A DNA stretch of 64,000 bases from Oegoconia quadripuncta (lineage: Eukaryota; Arthropoda; Insecta; Lepidoptera; Autostichidae), in NCBI GenBank assembly GCA_949316235.1, contig OX438752.1, forward strand, positions 320,001-384,000. Direction: 5' to 3'. Each line of letters starts with the position of its first letter. Within the stretch, counting starts at the first letter, position 1. The notes beneath the pieces were generated by a model. It saw nothing but the letters and a program-made list of their open reading frames with translations. It was not told the origin of the DNA and did no database searches. The translations under genes and the position numbers were made by a program. This document shows positions 62,351-64,000 of the stretch, piece by piece.

Positions 62351-62436
62351 GCTTTATCTATCTATCAGTATCGGGTCCGATTTTTATGAAAACAAAACTG
62401 CATCTTTGGATTTTTGAACATCAATATTCAGTCAGA

Positions 62437-62690
62437 GTTTTTAACCACTACACCATACAGGTCGTTATCATCATTTCCTTTCCATCATCCCTTTTCATAT
62501 CACTATTCACACAATCCATCCATCTTTTCCGCGGTCTTCCCATTTCTTTCCAACCATCGACATCCATATTCATCACGATTTCCCTTCATCTTTTCAGTCA
62601 CGGGAGTCACTTCTAAACTCCCTCATACATACTCATTCCTTATGTTATCCATACCTCGAACCAATTATATGATCCTAATTCTCCCAATCT
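62437..62690 (-). pseudogene. SINE A head and LINE-epsilon-like RT remnant
   Basis: 62437-62466 is a SINE A head ('ttaaccactacaccatacaggtcgt'). 62467-62690 on minus encodes EMGRPRKRWMDCVNSDMKRD in a decayed frame, the G-R-P-R-x-x-W...D-x-x-x end of an RTE-like RT. Confidence 0.55.
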
Positions 62691-64000
62691 GAAAAGATAA
62701 GAATTGAAACACAGAAAACGTTATCGTATTGCTATCTATATCACCTCGCATATACGTTGAACTAGTCCGCAGAAAAGTTTATTCTCTTGATAAAATCGTC
62801 AAAGCAGATTGTTTGGCATCTCAACGGGCGAAGCTCATTCAGTCGTCGTATTCATAAAACGGCCATTACGGATATAGGACACAAAGGGTTCCGTACACCA
62901 GTCTCATTCAAATAAAACCTCGCAATAAACATAATACGAATAAAGTGATTTGGTAGATTGAATAGAACGTTAACAGTGTCCTAGGCTCCATATACAAAGC
63001 AGAGGTCGCGGGTTCAATTGCCATTGAAAATTTAATAAACCCAAAATAAATGACACTTAGTCTACACACACCTTCTTCGATTATCCACTACCTCTGTATC
63101 GTATTACTGGCATTACTATACTAAGTAGGACGAAGGGGAAGAGGAAATCGAACGGGTGGTTCGATTCCTGGCTAGGAATATTGATTTTTCAAATCCAATG
63201 ATGCAGTTCTAGTTTCATCAAAATCGGGTCCTTTGAGTACTTTTCGTTATTGTCTTAGTTTCGGATTTGGCCTTACACACCTGTATATATTCATGTATTA
63301 TTCATTAATCAGAAACATTGCAAGTTTTGTTGTAAGATTTTGTTATTTGCAACTAACTGTTGCCCGTGAGTTCAATTGCGTGTAACTATTCATCAAAATC
63401 AGCAAATAATTTAGCCTTTTCACATAAATCAACCCAATTTCATCCAAATCCGTGCTCCATAATCAAACAAACACACACACCTACCTATACACACAAACTT
63501 TCGAATTTATTTGGGATAGTTGGGACTTCGTTGTAAGGTCAATACCTCCATGATAATAAAGCATAATTTACGCCCTTGTTTAGTAAAAAACGTCTTGTGC
63601 GTCCATGACACTTGGCGTGAGGGCAGTTGTTAAAATTAAACCGCATAAAAATACCTATAAAACAAAACATATTTTTGAATAAACAACTTTACACTCGGGA
63701 TTTCTCGTAATGCGTAAAAGCGATGTGTGGGTGTTATAATACTATATGAGTTTTGATTGGTGAGTGCCGTGTATATGTCGTCGTAGAAATAAAGTGTCGT
63801 CTCTCTGATAGACCGCCGACGTGCGGTGCGGACGCAGTACTCAATTGGAGGATAAAGAATAGGAAGTCGGGTCACTAAGGAAGTCATTAATCGGATTATT
63901 TTATTTAACAAGAGTCACATCCTTATTCTTGCTTATAAATCATACTTTATTATGAAGCAGAATGCACTAAATATAAATAAATTAGTCGGCTACTTGGCTC
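62691..64000. other. Mostly unassigned
   Basis: 63000-63030 and 63150-63185 contain B-box-like GGTTCAATTGCC and GGTTCGATTCCTGG, so old tRNA-derived repeats may be present. 63420-63490 ('catccaaatccgtgctccataatc...acacaaactttcg') is a reversed family Q phrase. No gene is supported. Confidence 0.35.

Noticed and set aside
1..64000. CRISPR array, operon or other prokaryotic system
   Set aside because: No regularly spaced direct repeats with unique spacers, no Shine-Dalgarno-led gene runs; the tandem arrays have no spacers and the repeats are eukaryotic retroelements.

Overview
This window looks like a piece of an insect nuclear chromosome, most probably from a moth or butterfly (Lepidoptera). 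It is AT-rich, has no operons or ribosome-binding sites, and is dominated by interspersed repeats of lepidopteran character: short tRNA-headed SINEs with T-rich or A-rich tails, many 5'-truncated LINE 3' ends, MITEs, a mariner-like element, and LTR-retrotransposon debris. The lepidopteran assignment is inferred from the repeat repertoire and the style of the LINE C-termini; no marker gene proves it.

Layout. Positions 1-5400: SINE A, a MITE with about 75-bp inverted ends (584-1004), stacked 3' ends of one LINE family (LINE-alpha) and tRNA-type SINE G. 5600-9500: LINE-epsilon, an unidentified coding-exon candidate (6109-6384, minus), a retroposed mRNA-like element with a 13-bp target duplication (6573-6991), LINE-zeta and LINE-gamma remnants. 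9500-20000: sparse region with simple repeats, a LINE interrupted by a 189-bp insert, a mariner-type MITE, and GC-rich promoter-like islets. 20000-25400: the most gene-like part, holding a protein-like frame at 20275-20565 (minus), an OTU-protease N-terminus (23183, plus), and one clear exon of a LanC-like (LANCL) gene (23557-23683, minus). The exon's 3' end and adjoining intron are copied as a 230-bp inverted duplication. 26000-32000: LINE-gamma, -beta, -zeta, -delta remnants and a PIF/Harbinger-like MITE. 32000-47600: nested SINEs, an LTR with a tRNA-Lys-type primer-binding site, a Ty3/Gypsy pol remnant, and a complete but internally deleted mariner-like element (42473-43500). 47600-50750: an 11-bp satellite with a 99-bp higher-order repeat and a 42-bp minisatellite with an 84-bp dimeric order. 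50800-64000: more SINEs, MITEs and LINE ends, with some unassigned sequence.

No complete protein-coding gene is present. The convincing host coding sequence is the single LANCL exon; two further minus-strand frames (6109-6384 and 20275-20565) look protein-like but are not identified. The window may therefore lie in introns or intergenic DNA. Several insertions are nested and give relative ages: SINE B into SINE B, into SINE D, into LINE-alpha and into LINE-delta; SINE D into SINE A; a Harbinger-like MITE into SINE B.

All repeat family names here (SINE A, B, D, G; LINE-alpha to -zeta; families I, J, K, M, N, O, P, Q) are local labels. Copy comparisons were made by eye within this window only.
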